This document shows, piece by piece, positions 16,176 through 24,212 of a DNA stretch of 64,000 bases. Within the stretch, counting starts at the first letter, position 1. Each line of letters opens with the position of its first letter. The translations under genes were made by a program, and so were the position numbers. Location of the stretch: the NCBI GenBank assembly GCA_944381185.1, contig CALWKE010000002.1:66050-130049 (forward strand), in the 5' to 3' direction. Below the pieces are notes generated by a model. It was not told the origin of the DNA. It did no database searches and saw only the letters and a program-made list of their open reading frames with translations. This DNA is from an uncultured Clostridia bacterium. Lineage in GTDB: Bacteria; Bacillota; Clostridia; Christensenellales; UBA1242.

Positions 16176-17300
16176 ATGAAAAAATTTTCAATAAAAAAAA
16201 TCTTTACTAGAATATTTATTTTCATGATTTGTTTATTGAGTTTTGGACTTACAATATTAAACCCTGTGGCAATAAAAAATACTCCATCAGAATCTTGTTA
16301 TTATAACAAAGTTTTTGCTATTCCAAGTATTAAAGAATTAATTAAAAATCTTTTTCATAAGAATAAAGTTAATACGGGTGAGCAAAGTGAAAAGGTTTAT
16401 GTTTATTTGGGTGGATATCCTTTAGGATTTACAATTAATTGTGCAGGTGTTATTGTTGTTGCAAATTCAAATAGCAGTGCAACAAATATAGTTGAGGGCG
16501 ATATTATAACAAAAATTGAAAATATTGAAATATCTTCTGCTGAAGAAATTTTAACAATAATAAATAGTGAAATGTTTTTAGGTAAAGAAGTTGAACTTAC
16601 AATCAACAGAAAGGGACAAGAAATAAAATCTAAAATAAAACCCGTGTTTGATGAAATTTCTAAAAAATATAAACTTGGACTTTGGATTCGAGATAATGCG
16701 GCGGGTGTTGGAACATTGACCTTTATTCGAAAAGATAATATGAGATTTGGTGCACTTGGTCACCCTGTTTGTGATATAGATACTGGTGCGTGCTTGCCCG
16801 TAAAATCTGGGAATATTTTTAAATGTAATATTGTTGGATATCGAAAAGGCGAAAAAGGTAAGGCAGGAGAACTTAAAGGATTGTTCTTAAGAAATGGAAG
16901 CATTTTGGGTGCACTTGATGAAAATAATGGTTATGGTGTTTACGGAAATTTTGGTAATGAGGCTTTGGAAGCATATAAAAATGAATTGGTTGAAGTTGCA
17001 AGCAGAAACGAAGTTAAAAGTGGAAGGGCGAAGATTAGATGCACAATTGATGGCACAGTTCCAAAAGATTATGATATTGAAATTGTTAAAACATATTTTC
17101 AAGACTCAAAAAGTAATAAAAGCATGTTTATTAGAGTTACAGATAAAGAGCTTTTAAGCAAAACCGGTGGCATTGTTCAGGGAATGAGTGGAAGCCCTAT
17201 AATTCAAAATGGAAAACTTGTTGGAGCAGTTACTCATGTGTTTGTTTCAGACCCAACAAAAGGGTATGGAATTTATGCTGATTGGATGATCGACAATTAA
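16176..17300 (+). CDS. spoIVB: SpoIVB peptidase (stage IV sporulation protein B)
   Basis: Serine peptidase of family S55, secreted by the forespore, which triggers processing of pro-sigma-K in the mother cell. A basic N-terminus and hydrophobic helix (about residues 12-30) anchor or export it. A PDZ domain spans about 65-150, followed by the peptidase domain with GALGHPVCDID (H196) and GMSGSP (S338). The 374-residue length is somewhat short but complete. It lies between recN and spo0A, the conserved position. Whether it is transcribed by a forespore sigma factor cannot be told from the upstream sequence. Confidence 0.94.
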   Translation: MKKFSIKKIFTRIFIFMICLLSFGLTILNPVAIKNTPSESCYYNKVFAIPSIKELIKNLFHKNKVNTGEQSEKVYVYLGGYPLGFTINCAGVIVVANSNSSATNIVEGDIITKIENIEISSAEEILTIINSEMFLGKEVELTINRKGQEIKSKIKPVFDEISKKYKLGLWIRDNAAGVGTLTFIRKDNMRFGALGHPVCDIDTGACLPVKSGNIFKCNIVGYRKGEKGKAGELKGLFLRNGSILGALDENNGYGVYGNFGNEALEAYKNELVEVASRNEVKSGRAKIRCTIDGTVPKDYDIEIVKTYFQDSKSNKSMFIRVTDKELLSKTGGIVQGMSGSPIIQNGKLVGAVTHVFVSDPTKGYGIYADWMIDN

Positions 17301-17312
17301 TTTAAAATTTAT

Positions 17313-17341
17313 TCAAAATTATTCAAAATCTGTTCAAAATT
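17313..17341 (+). repeat. Phased TTCAAAAT repeats upstream of spo0A
   Basis: TTCAAAAT occurs at 17313-17320, 17323-17330 and 17334-17341, that is every 10-11 bases, so all copies face the same side of the helix. The array ends 2 bases before the -35 element at 17344, where an activator would bind. Confidence 0.55.
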
Positions 17342-17343
17342 AT

Positions 17344-17372
17344 TTGATTTTTTAAAAATATTCTACTATAAT
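17344..17372 (+). promoter_or_regulatory. Promoter giving a leaderless spo0A transcript
   Basis: TTGATT (17344-17349), a 17-base spacer and TATAAT (17367-17372). The usual start point, seven bases after the -10, is 17379, which is the A of the spo0A ATG. No ribosome site exists. Confidence 0.7.
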
Positions 17373-17378
17373 TCAAAT

Positions 17379-17861
17379 ATGGATTGTTTAGATACCTATT
17401 TGAATATGCACTTGTCATACAAAGATTATTACATTATGAATAACGACTATTTAACTAAAGAAAATGTCACACCAGAACTACTTTATTATAACATTAATAG
17501 TGATGTTGAAATTTTATTAAATAGACTTTGCATCTCTCCAAGCAAACAAGGTTATAAGTATTGGAAAGATGCAATTTATTTAACTATTTTGAACAATGCA
17601 GGTTACATGAGTATTTGCAAAGAGATTTATCCGAATATTGCTAAAAAATATAACAAAACCGCAATTTCAGTTGAGCGTGCCATGCGTGTTTGTTTTGAAA
17701 GTGTGCTCTATGATAATTCAAAGCGAGAGCCTGACTATATTTTTACATACATGAAAAATTATTTGCTTTATCCACATAACAGCGAATTGCTTGCAAAACT
17801 CACAGAACTTGTTGTGTCAAAAGAATTTCAAAAAATTAAATCATCATTTAAATCGGTTTAG
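17379..17861 (+). CDS. spo0A: Spo0A C-terminal domain protein lacking the receiver
   Basis: This 160-residue protein matches the DNA-binding half of Spo0A, the master regulator of sporulation. The conserved stretch runs from LLNRLCISPSKQGYKYWKDA through ICKEIYPNIAKKYNKTA and SVERAMRVCFES, and ends with NSELLAKLTELV. The roughly 120-residue phosphoacceptor domain that normally precedes it is absent; there are only about 45 N-terminal residues without its Asp or Lys motifs. Upstream sequence holds a promoter and spoIVB, so no receiver has been split off nearby. The gene keeps the normal place after spoIVB. Control must therefore differ from the phosphorelay unless a receiver acts in trans. Confidence 0.88.
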   Translation: MDCLDTYLNMHLSYKDYYIMNNDYLTKENVTPELLYYNINSDVEILLNRLCISPSKQGYKYWKDAIYLTILNNAGYMSICKEIYPNIAKKYNKTAISVERAMRVCFESVLYDNSKREPDYIFTYMKNYLLYPHNSELLAKLTELVVSKEFQKIKSSFKSV

Positions 17862-17890
17862 TTTTGCTTTTGTTATGCATACAATTTAGT

Positions 17891-18517
17891 GTGAGAAAAA
17901 AATTGAATTTACCAACCTATAGCGATATAAATTTTTATTTGAATGAAAATAAAAAATTTTATATCGCATTTTTTTTAAGTTTATTCTTTGGAAAAGTTAT
18001 TGGAATGTTTGTTGTATTTTCAAACGATTCTTATTTGGAACTTGCAACATCAAATGGCAGAAATTTAATATCTGTAATTAATGGAACAACTAGTGTAGGT
18101 TCTTATTTTTGGAAGCAGTTATTATCTTTTGTTTTTCCACTTATAATATTATTTGTTTTAAATCTCAACTTTTATGTTGGGCTGATTAGTTATGTGCTTG
18201 TTTCATATCAATCAATGCTGTTTGTTATGAGTATGTCAAGTGTGGTTTCAATTTATGGTATAAGTGGAATTTTAAATGTTATCTTTGTGATGTTTCCAGT
18301 AAATTTACTATATTTGTGTTTGCTTATATTTTTTGCCGTAACATGTTCAAAGAGAAGTTTTGATGCAATTAAATATAAATATTTTGGATATGGTTTTGGA
18401 GATGATGGTTTTTTAATAAAACTGCTTATTGGTTTTATTGGTGTAATAGTATTATCAATACTCGCAACAATCATATATCCATTAATACTTAAAAATGCAA
18501 TCTTTATGATATTTTAA
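17891..18517 (+). CDS. spoIIM: Divergent SpoIIM-like membrane protein
   Basis: Predicted membrane protein of 208 residues with about five or six helices. Helix spacing and features resemble SpoIIM, which acts with SpoIID and SpoIIP in engulfment: an early helix with F-x-G-K-V-I-G, a GISGILNVIFVMFPVNLLYL segment like the MPQNLL region, and a final helix before a short tail. Position after spo0A also fits Clostridia. No ribosome site is visible. GTG 17891 (MRKKLNLP) is preferred because SpoIIM proteins start in a similar way; TTG 17864 is possible. A TACAAT at 17880-17885 lies just upstream. Sequence similarity is weak, so this is a probable call. Confidence 0.62.
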   Translation: MRKKLNLPTYSDINFYLNENKKFYIAFFLSLFFGKVIGMFVVFSNDSYLELATSNGRNLISVINGTTSVGSYFWKQLLSFVFPLIILFVLNLNFYVGLISYVLVSYQSMLFVMSMSSVVSIYGISGILNVIFVMFPVNLLYLCLLIFFAVTCSKRSFDAIKYKYFGYGFGDDGFLIKLLIGFIGVIVLSILATIIYPLILKNAIFMIF

Positions 18518-18532
18518 CAAAAACAGAAAATT

Positions 18533-18562
18533 TTACATATTTTGACAAATTTTGCAGATAAT
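18533..18562 (+). promoter_or_regulatory. Possible dacF promoter with an embedded 0A box
   Basis: TTACAT (18533-18538), an 18-base spacer and GATAAT (18557-18562). TTTGACAAA (18541-18549) lies between them and matches the reverse form of the Spo0A box consensus TTTGTCRAA at all nine positions. One or more such matches are expected by chance in a window this AT-rich. Confidence 0.4.
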
Positions 18563-18582
18563 AGGTGTATGAAGGAGTGATT

Positions 18583-19761
18583 ATGAAAAAACCTATTATC
18601 TTTTTGTTATTAACTGTTTTATCTTTTATGTTTTGTTTTAATTTTGTTTCGTTCAAATTTAATAGAACGAACGCATTAAGTTTATCAAATGATATTCCAC
18701 AACCTGAAATTTCTGCTAAATCGGCACTTTTAATTGAGTATAATTCGGGCAAAGTTATCTATGAAAAAAATTCTAATGAAAGGCTTCCAATTGCGTCGAT
18801 GACAAAACTTGCATCGCTATCATTAATTTTTGATGCCATAAATAAAGGTGCGATAAAAGAAAATGACATGGTTATGGTGTCTGAAAATGCTGCAAAAGTT
18901 GGTGGGTCATCTGCATTTTTAGATGCTGGTTCAAAATATAAAGTTGCTGACCTTATTAAAACAATTGTTGTTGCTTCAGCCAATGATAGCACTGTTGCAC
19001 TTGCAGAATTTGTTGCCGGAAGTGAAGATGTTTTTGTTTCAAAAATGAATAAAATGGCAGAAAATTTAGGACTAAAAGACACTCATTTTGCAAATAGCAC
19101 AGGGCTTCCTGCAGAAAATCATTATTCAACTGCTCATGACATTGCAATTATTTATAAAACAATGTGCAATAATAAACTCTATAAAAAGTTTGCAAAAATT
19201 TGGATGGAAGATTTTATTCATCCAAGTGGAAGAAAAACAGGGCTTGTTAACACAAACAGACTTGTTAAGACTTTTGATGGTATTGAAGGTGGAAAGACGG
19301 GTTACACTGATGCAGCAAAATTTTGTTTAACGGCATCGGCTAGCAGAAGTTCACTCAGGCTTATTGGTGTTGTTATTGGTGCAACAGACAGCAAAACTAG
19401 GTTTGCAGAAATGAGCAAACTATTAAATTTTGGATTTTCAAACTATGCAAACAAACTTATTGTTAATAGTGAAGTACCTGTAACTAATGTAAAGATTAAT
19501 AAATCAAAAAATTCAGTTGATATTTTTGCAGAAAATGATATTTATAAACTTATAGAAAAAACTGATACATCAACATTTAAAACAGATTTCAGAATAAATG
19601 AAGATATTAAAGCACCACTTAAAGCAGGCGACAAGGTTGGAACAATTTATGTTTTAGACCAAAATAATATGGTGCTCGATGAAATTAATTTGATTGTAAA
19701 AACTAATGTTGAGTGTGAAAAATGGGTTGACAGTTTGAAAAAAATTGTAAACGCATGGTAA
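18583..19761 (+). CDS. dacF: D-alanyl-D-alanine carboxypeptidase (DacF/DacB type)
   Basis: Low-molecular-weight penicillin-binding protein of family S11 that trims the terminal D-Ala of peptidoglycan stem peptides; sporulation forms control cortex cross-linking. The three active-site motifs are intact: SxxK at S72-K75, SAN at 132-134 and KTG at 238-240. An N-terminal hydrophobic signal segment and a C-terminal beta domain complete it at 393 residues. AAGGAG at 18572-18577 sets ATG 18583. It follows the SpoIIM-like gene and ends at a strong terminator. A paralogue lies at 23061. Confidence 0.93.
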   Translation: MKKPIIFLLLTVLSFMFCFNFVSFKFNRTNALSLSNDIPQPEISAKSALLIEYNSGKVIYEKNSNERLPIASMTKLASLSLIFDAINKGAIKENDMVMVSENAAKVGGSSAFLDAGSKYKVADLIKTIVVASANDSTVALAEFVAGSEDVFVSKMNKMAENLGLKDTHFANSTGLPAENHYSTAHDIAIIYKTMCNNKLYKKFAKIWMEDFIHPSGRKTGLVNTNRLVKTFDGIEGGKTGYTDAAKFCLTASASRSSLRLIGVVIGATDSKTRFAEMSKLLNFGFSNYANKLIVNSEVPVTNVKINKSKNSVDIFAENDIYKLIEKTDTSTFKTDFRINEDIKAPLKAGDKVGTIYVLDQNNMVLDEINLIVKTNVECEKWVDSLKKIVNAW

Positions 19762-19768
19762 AATATTT

Positions 19769-19796
19769 AAAAAGTCGACAGTATGTCGACTTTTTT
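19769..19796 (+). terminator. Intrinsic terminator after dacF
   Basis: AAAAAGTCGACA (19769-19780) pairs with TGTCGAC and the T-run starting at 19784, with a three-base GTA loop. Confidence 0.92.
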
Positions 19797-19820
19797 GTTG
19801 CGATTATATTAAAACATAAA

Positions 19821-19849
19821 TTGACTAACAATTTGAGTTTTGATATAAT
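19821..19849 (+). promoter_or_regulatory. Sigma-A-type promoter for the M50 protease operon
   Basis: TTGACT (19821-19826), a 17-base spacer and TATAAT (19844-19849), preceded by TGA for an extended -10. The predicted start is near 19856, at the ribosome site of the first gene, so the leader is very short. Confidence 0.82.
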
Positions 19850-19871
19850 TGTTTTCGTAAGGAAAAAATAT

Positions 19872-20546
19872 ATGTTAATTCCAAGCAATATAGGCATTAG
19901 TTTTACAGATATTTTAATTAGCATCTTTGTTATGGTTATGGCTCTTTTTATTGCAATGCCAATCCATGAGTTTGCTCATGCTGTGGCAGCAAAACATGAA
20001 GGGGATTATACCGCTGTTGTTGCAAAAAGATACACTCTTGCACCACTTGCACATTTTGACGCAATGGGTTTTATCTTTTTGTTTTTGTTTAGATTTGGTT
20101 GGGCAAAGCCTGTTCCTGTTGATGAACGAAATTTCAAACGGGGAAATAAGAGTAAGTTTTTGGTTTCAATCGCAGGCATTTTGGCAAATTTGATTGCTGG
20201 AATATTATTTTTATTTATATATATGCTAATTTCAAGATTTGCTCCTGAATTTTATACATCTAGTCTTTATGGATATGTTTTAAATCAATTTTTGCAAATT
20301 TGTGTTTCACTTAATTTTATGCTTGCAATTTTCAACATTTTGCCAATTTATCCACTTGACGGATACCATATAATTGAAAGTTTTTCAAAAACGGAAAATT
20401 CTTTTTTAAGATTTATGAAGCAATATTCGTTTTTGATTTATATAATCTTAATTATCACAGGTTTATATTCAATTTTTTATAGTTTTACAGCAGGGCTTTT
20501 AATTGAAGGATTGATAAAGTTGTTTAGTTTGATTTTAGGGTTTTAA
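19872..20546 (+). CDS. Site-2 protease family (M50) membrane metalloprotease
   Basis: Intramembrane zinc protease of the small S2P type. The zinc motif HEFAH lies in MPIHEFAHAVAAKHEGD near residue 35, and the second metal motif NILPIYPLDGYH lies in a later helix. About five hydrophobic helices are visible. The 224-residue length fits the CBS-less group found beside scpA in Clostridia. ATG 19872 is chosen for AAGGA at 19859-19863; the frame extends upstream into the promoter, which rules out earlier starts. The substrate is unknown. Confidence 0.88.
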   Translation: MLIPSNIGISFTDILISIFVMVMALFIAMPIHEFAHAVAAKHEGDYTAVVAKRYTLAPLAHFDAMGFIFLFLFRFGWAKPVPVDERNFKRGNKSKFLVSIAGILANLIAGILFLFIYMLISRFAPEFYTSSLYGYVLNQFLQICVSLNFMLAIFNILPIYPLDGYHIIESFSKTENSFLRFMKQYSFLIYIILIITGLYSIFYSFTAGLLIEGLIKLFSLILGF

Positions 20547-20547
20547 C

Positions 20548-21432
20548 ATGGATGAAGAAATTGTAGAAAAAGACGCATTTAAAGATAATGAAAAAAAGGA
20601 ACAGGTTGTTCCTGCTTTTGATGTGTCAAAATTAGACAAAAAGTCACTTGAAATTTTGGAAGAAACGGAAGAATCGGATTATAAATTTAAATTAAATCAA
20701 TTTGAAGGTCCACTTGATTTGCTTTTGCACTTAATTAAAATAACTAAAATTGATATTTGTGATATTTTTCTTTCAGATATAACCGAGCAATATCTTGAAT
20801 ATATGAAAGATATTGACACTGTTGACATTGACAAGGCAAGTGAGTTTATTGATATGTCGGCAACTCTTTTAGAAATAAAATCAAAGCACCTTCTTCCAAA
20901 ACCTGTTGAAGATGAGGACTATGAAGATCCAGAAGAAAGGCTTATCAGACAAATTGAAGAGTATAAACTTTTCAAAGAAGAAAGTGAAAAGTTAAGCCAA
21001 ATCGAAGATGTTAACAAACTTTATAAGGCGCCTGACAATTCTGTTGGTGAATTTAAATACGAACTTCCTGATAAACTTTCGCTCGACGCACTTATTAACG
21101 CATTTTCAAATCTTATGCAAAAAATGACAATTCAGGCAGAAGTTGTTCAAGAAAAGAAAATTGTTAAAGATAGATTTACCGTGGCTCAAAAAATTTCACA
21201 AATAAAAGATATGCTTTTAGAGAAGAAAGAATTTAAATTTAATGACCTTTTTGAAAGCACTTATTCAAAAAGTGAAATTATTAATACTTTTTTGGCATTG
21301 TTAGAATTGTTAAAAAGGCAATATATAATGGTTAATCAAAATGGTCTTTTTGATGATATTGATATTGTTAGAAATGATGATGTAAATTCAAGATTAACTG
21401 AAGATATTTCAACCGATTATGATGGAGAATAA
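20548..21432 (+). CDS. scpA: Segregation and condensation protein A
   Basis: Kleisin that joins SMC heads and ScpB in bacterial condensin, acting in chromosome organisation and segregation. The core pattern FEGPLDLLLHLIKITKIDICDI is diagnostic, and the winged-helix end contains FNDLFESTYSKSEIINTFLALLE. The first 45 residues or so are an extra charged segment, longer than in B. subtilis (294 residues here). It starts one base after the M50 gene stop and overlaps the open frame of scpB. Confidence 0.95.
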   Translation: MDEEIVEKDAFKDNEKKEQVVPAFDVSKLDKKSLEILEETEESDYKFKLNQFEGPLDLLLHLIKITKIDICDIFLSDITEQYLEYMKDIDTVDIDKASEFIDMSATLLEIKSKHLLPKPVEDEDYEDPEERLIRQIEEYKLFKEESEKLSQIEDVNKLYKAPDNSVGEFKYELPDKLSLDALINAFSNLMQKMTIQAEVVQEKKIVKDRFTVAQKISQIKDMLLEKKEFKFNDLFESTYSKSEIINTFLALLELLKRQYIMVNQNGLFDDIDIVRNDDVNSRLTEDISTDYDGE

Positions 21433-21433
21433 A

Positions 21434-22081
21434 ATGGAAAATTTAGAGAGTAAAATTGAAAGTGTTGTTTTTGTGGCAGGCGAGCCAGTTTTGATTTCTG
21501 ATATTTGTTTTAAGTTTAATGTGAAACAAAAAGAAGTTGAAACAGCTGTTAAAAATTTGCAAAAAAAATATAATGATGAGAGTGGCATACAATTATTATG
21601 TTTTAATAACAAATTGCAATTTGCTTCAAATCCAAATAATATTGACTATGTGACAATGATTTTAAACCCAATTAGGCAAAGAAATTTAACAAAGGCAACT
21701 CTTGAAACTGTTGCTATTGTTGCATACAAACAACCAATCACAAGAATGGAGATAGAGGAAATTCGTGGAGTTAACTCTGATTATGCTATAAATATTTTGC
21801 TTGAACATAAACTTATTGAAATTGTTGGAAGAAAAGATACTGTTGGAAAACCTGCACTTTTTGGAACAACTGATGAATTTTTAAAGCGTTTTGATATATC
21901 TAGTATTAATGAACTTCCAGATTATAATGAACTTTTAGAAAAGGTTCAAAAAATTCGAGAAAATTATTCAGATAGTCTTTTTAACAGATTTGAACCAGTG
22001 ACACCAAAGGAAGAAGATGTTGATAAAAAATTAGAAGAAATTTCTAAACAAGAAACCGTAAAAGTTGATGAAGAATTATAA
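21434..22081 (+). CDS. scpB: Segregation and condensation protein B
   Basis: Winged-helix partner of ScpA in condensin. Two winged-helix domains are visible: the start ENLESKIESVVFVAGEPVLI and the block ETVAIVAYKQPITRMEIEEIRGVNSD, followed by GRKDTVGKPALFGTTDEFL. At 215 residues it is typical, with an acidic tail. ATG 21434 follows a GGAG; in-frame ATGs at 21419 and 21422 inside scpA are alternatives. The following gene starts after 32 bases with no terminator between. Confidence 0.95.
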   Translation: MENLESKIESVVFVAGEPVLISDICFKFNVKQKEVETAVKNLQKKYNDESGIQLLCFNNKLQFASNPNNIDYVTMILNPIRQRNLTKATLETVAIVAYKQPITRMEIEEIRGVNSDYAINILLEHKLIEIVGRKDTVGKPALFGTTDEFLKRFDISSINELPDYNELLEKVQKIRENYSDSLFNRFEPVTPKEEDVDKKLEEISKQETVKVDEEL

Positions 22082-22113
22082 ATATTTGATTAATTTTATC
22101 ACAAACTATAAGT

Positions 22114-22674
22114 ATGAAACTAATGCTTATAGTTTTTTTTATTTTATTATTTTTAGTGTTAATATTTTTGTTTCCATTTAAAACAAGATTTATGTGTCAT
22201 GTTAATGTGTTTGATATGAAAGGGTTTTACAGCATAAAAATTTGGAGATTTAATTTTATTTGTGGAAAAATTTATAGTAACCCAGATGGCAAAATTAAAA
22301 GTGAAAATTCAATAGGTGTAATAAACAAAGAATATGATAAAAATTTTGTAAAATTGCTTGCAATAAATTTTGCAAAAAGACTTGATGTTCATAAAGTTGA
22401 AATATTTTTTACGGGTGGTTTTAAAGAAAATTCATATTCATCAGCGGTTCTTTGTGGAAGTGTGTCATCAATGGTTCAGTCACTTTATAGTTATTTAACT
22501 CAAAAATATGACTATGTTAGACTTTATGAAAATATTGTTCCAACATTTAATGAAAATAATCTTGAATTAACTTTTGATATTGTTTTAAGCATTAGTATTT
22601 TTAAAATTTTTGTATCAATAATAAAATCAAATATTGCAAATAATAAGTTTAAGGAGAGAAAAAATGAGGGATAG
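22114..22674 (+). CDS. DUF2953-like protein (YtfI type)
   Basis: A 186-residue protein with an N-terminal hydrophobic anchor (residues 3-21) and a soluble domain. Its place directly before a ytfJ homologue matches B. subtilis ytfI, a DUF2953 member linked to sporulation genes by position. Motifs are weak: WRFNFICGKIY near 40-50 and FTGGFKENSYSSAVLCGSV later, where DUF2953 proteins have a G-x-x-D-A-x-x-T-A type segment. No ribosome site precedes ATG 22114. The last 11 bases overlap ytfJ. Confidence 0.65.
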   Translation: MKLMLIVFFILLFLVLIFLFPFKTRFMCHVNVFDMKGFYSIKIWRFNFICGKIYSNPDGKIKSENSIGVINKEYDKNFVKLLAINFAKRLDVHKVEIFFTGGFKENSYSSAVLCGSVSSMVQSLYSYLTQKYDYVRLYENIVPTFNENNLELTFDIVLSISIFKIFVSIIKSNIANNKFKERKNEG

Positions 22675-23068
22675 TTTTAATAGTAAAATTGAAGAAGTTA
22701 TGTCTGCAGCAATGAAAAATTTAAGGTCGCTTGTTGATGTTGATGTTGTGGTTGGCGAACCTATTAAATCAACCTCTGAAAAATTAACAATTATTCCACT
22801 CACAAAAGTTAGCATGGGGTTTGTGTCTGGTGGTGGTGAATATTACTCTGAAATAAAAGAATTAAAAAAAGACAGGGAGTATCCATTTTCTGGTGGCTCG
22901 GGTGCTGGGTTAAGTTTGCAACCAATAGGTTTTTTGGTTGTAGATAAAACTGATGTAAAGATAATAAAAATTGACCAAAAATCTGCTATTGAAAAATTGA
23001 TTGAAATAGTTCCTGAAGTTGCAAATTTTATTTCTAAAAATTTAAATAAGAGTAATAAAAATGAATAA
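22664..23068 (+). CDS. ytfJ: GerW/YtfJ family sporulation protein
   Basis: Small soluble protein of the GerW family; the B. subtilis member YtfJ is forespore-made and affects germination. The sequence shows a VDVDVVVGEPI strand, then TIIPLTKVSMGFVSGGGEY and the glycine-rich GGSGAGLSLQPIGFLVV, which are family hallmarks. It has 134 residues. AAGGAGAG at 22651-22658 sets ATG 22664. It overlaps the next gene by 8 bases. Confidence 0.9.
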   Translation: MRDSFNSKIEEVMSAAMKNLRSLVDVDVVVGEPIKSTSEKLTIIPLTKVSMGFVSGGGEYYSEIKELKKDREYPFSGGSGAGLSLQPIGFLVVDKTDVKIIKIDQKSAIEKLIEIVPEVANFISKNLNKSNKNE

Positions 23069-24206
23069 ATTAAGCAAATTAGTAGTGTTTTTTATTTTTT
23101 TTGCAATATTTTTGCAGTTTTTTAATATTAACATAGTAAATTTTTCTAAAGCAGAAAGTATAAATAAAAACTTTGAATCAATGGTTACCATTGAGGCATC
23201 GACTGGTAGAATTTTGTATTCACAAGATGAACATAAAAGACTTCCAATGGCAAGCATAACAAAAATTTTAACTGCAATTGTTGCTATTGAAAATTGTGAT
23301 GACCTTGACAAAAAATATGAAATTTCAAAATCTGCAACAGGGATTGAAGGGTCGAGCATCTATTTAAAAGCAGGTGAGCACTTGTCTGTTAGAGAACTAC
23401 TTTATGGACTTATGCTTCGCTCCGGGAATGATTCGGCGGTTGCTATTGCAGAAATAATTTCAGGTTCAGTTGAAAAGTTTGTTTTGCTAATGAATGAATA
23501 CTGTAAAAAATTGAATTTAAAAGATACTAGTATAGTAACGGTTAATGGTCTTCACGATAAAAATCATTATTCTTCAGCATATGACCTTGCAATTATTTCA
23601 GCCTATGCAATGAAAAATGAAATTTTTGCAGAGATTGTCAAAACAAAACAGAAAAACATAGATAATGAGTTTTCAAAATTCAGCGACCATATAAGAGTTT
23701 TAGTAAACAAAAATAGATTTTTAGATATGGTTAATGGGGCTGATGGTGTAAAAATTGGTTACACCAAAAAAGCTGGAAAATGCTTTGTTGGAAGTGCAAC
23801 AAGAAGTGGTATGCAAGTTATTTTTGTCTGTTTGAATGCTAAAACAATGTTTGATGATGCATGCAAGTATATTGAAAAAGCCTTTAAAGAATATTCACTC
23901 GTCAAACTTTTAAGTGCTGGTGAACTTTCAAAAACTTCTATTAAAAATGGTAAGTCAGAAGAAGTTCCTGTTATATTAAAAAATGATATTTGGTATCCTT
24001 TAACAGATGCAGAACTTCAAAAAATTAAAGGTAAATTAGCGATAAATGAAAATTTGTCTGCTCCGATTAAAAATAATACAGAAATTGGAACTATTGAACT
24101 ATGGCTTGAAAATAACTTGATTTTTTCTCAAAAAGTTTATACTATAGATGTAGAGAAAAAAGAGGGTATTAGTGATTTTATTAAAAAGATAATAAAATCA
24201 TATTAA
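23061..24206 (+). CDS. D-alanyl-D-alanine carboxypeptidase paralogue with KIG motif
   Basis: Second S11-family carboxypeptidase, 381 residues, with a hydrophobic signal segment at about 8-22. The SxxK motif (S65-K68) and SGN (121-123) are intact, but the third motif reads KIG (231-233) instead of KTG or KSG. The surrounding DGVKIGYTKKAGKCF is otherwise normal. Loss of the hydroxyl side chain may weaken peptidase activity or beta-lactam binding. The C-terminal beta domain is present. It overlaps ytfJ and precedes rluB, a common clostridial order. Confidence 0.9.
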   Translation: MNKLSKLVVFFIFFAIFLQFFNINIVNFSKAESINKNFESMVTIEASTGRILYSQDEHKRLPMASITKILTAIVAIENCDDLDKKYEISKSATGIEGSSIYLKAGEHLSVRELLYGLMLRSGNDSAVAIAEIISGSVEKFVLLMNEYCKKLNLKDTSIVTVNGLHDKNHYSSAYDLAIISAYAMKNEIFAEIVKTKQKNIDNEFSKFSDHIRVLVNKNRFLDMVNGADGVKIGYTKKAGKCFVGSATRSGMQVIFVCLNAKTMFDDACKYIEKAFKEYSLVKLLSAGELSKTSIKNGKSEEVPVILKNDIWYPLTDAELQKIKGKLAINENLSAPIKNNTEIGTIELWLENNLIFSQKVYTIDVEKKEGISDFIKKIIKSY

Positions 24207-24212
24207 TTAGTT

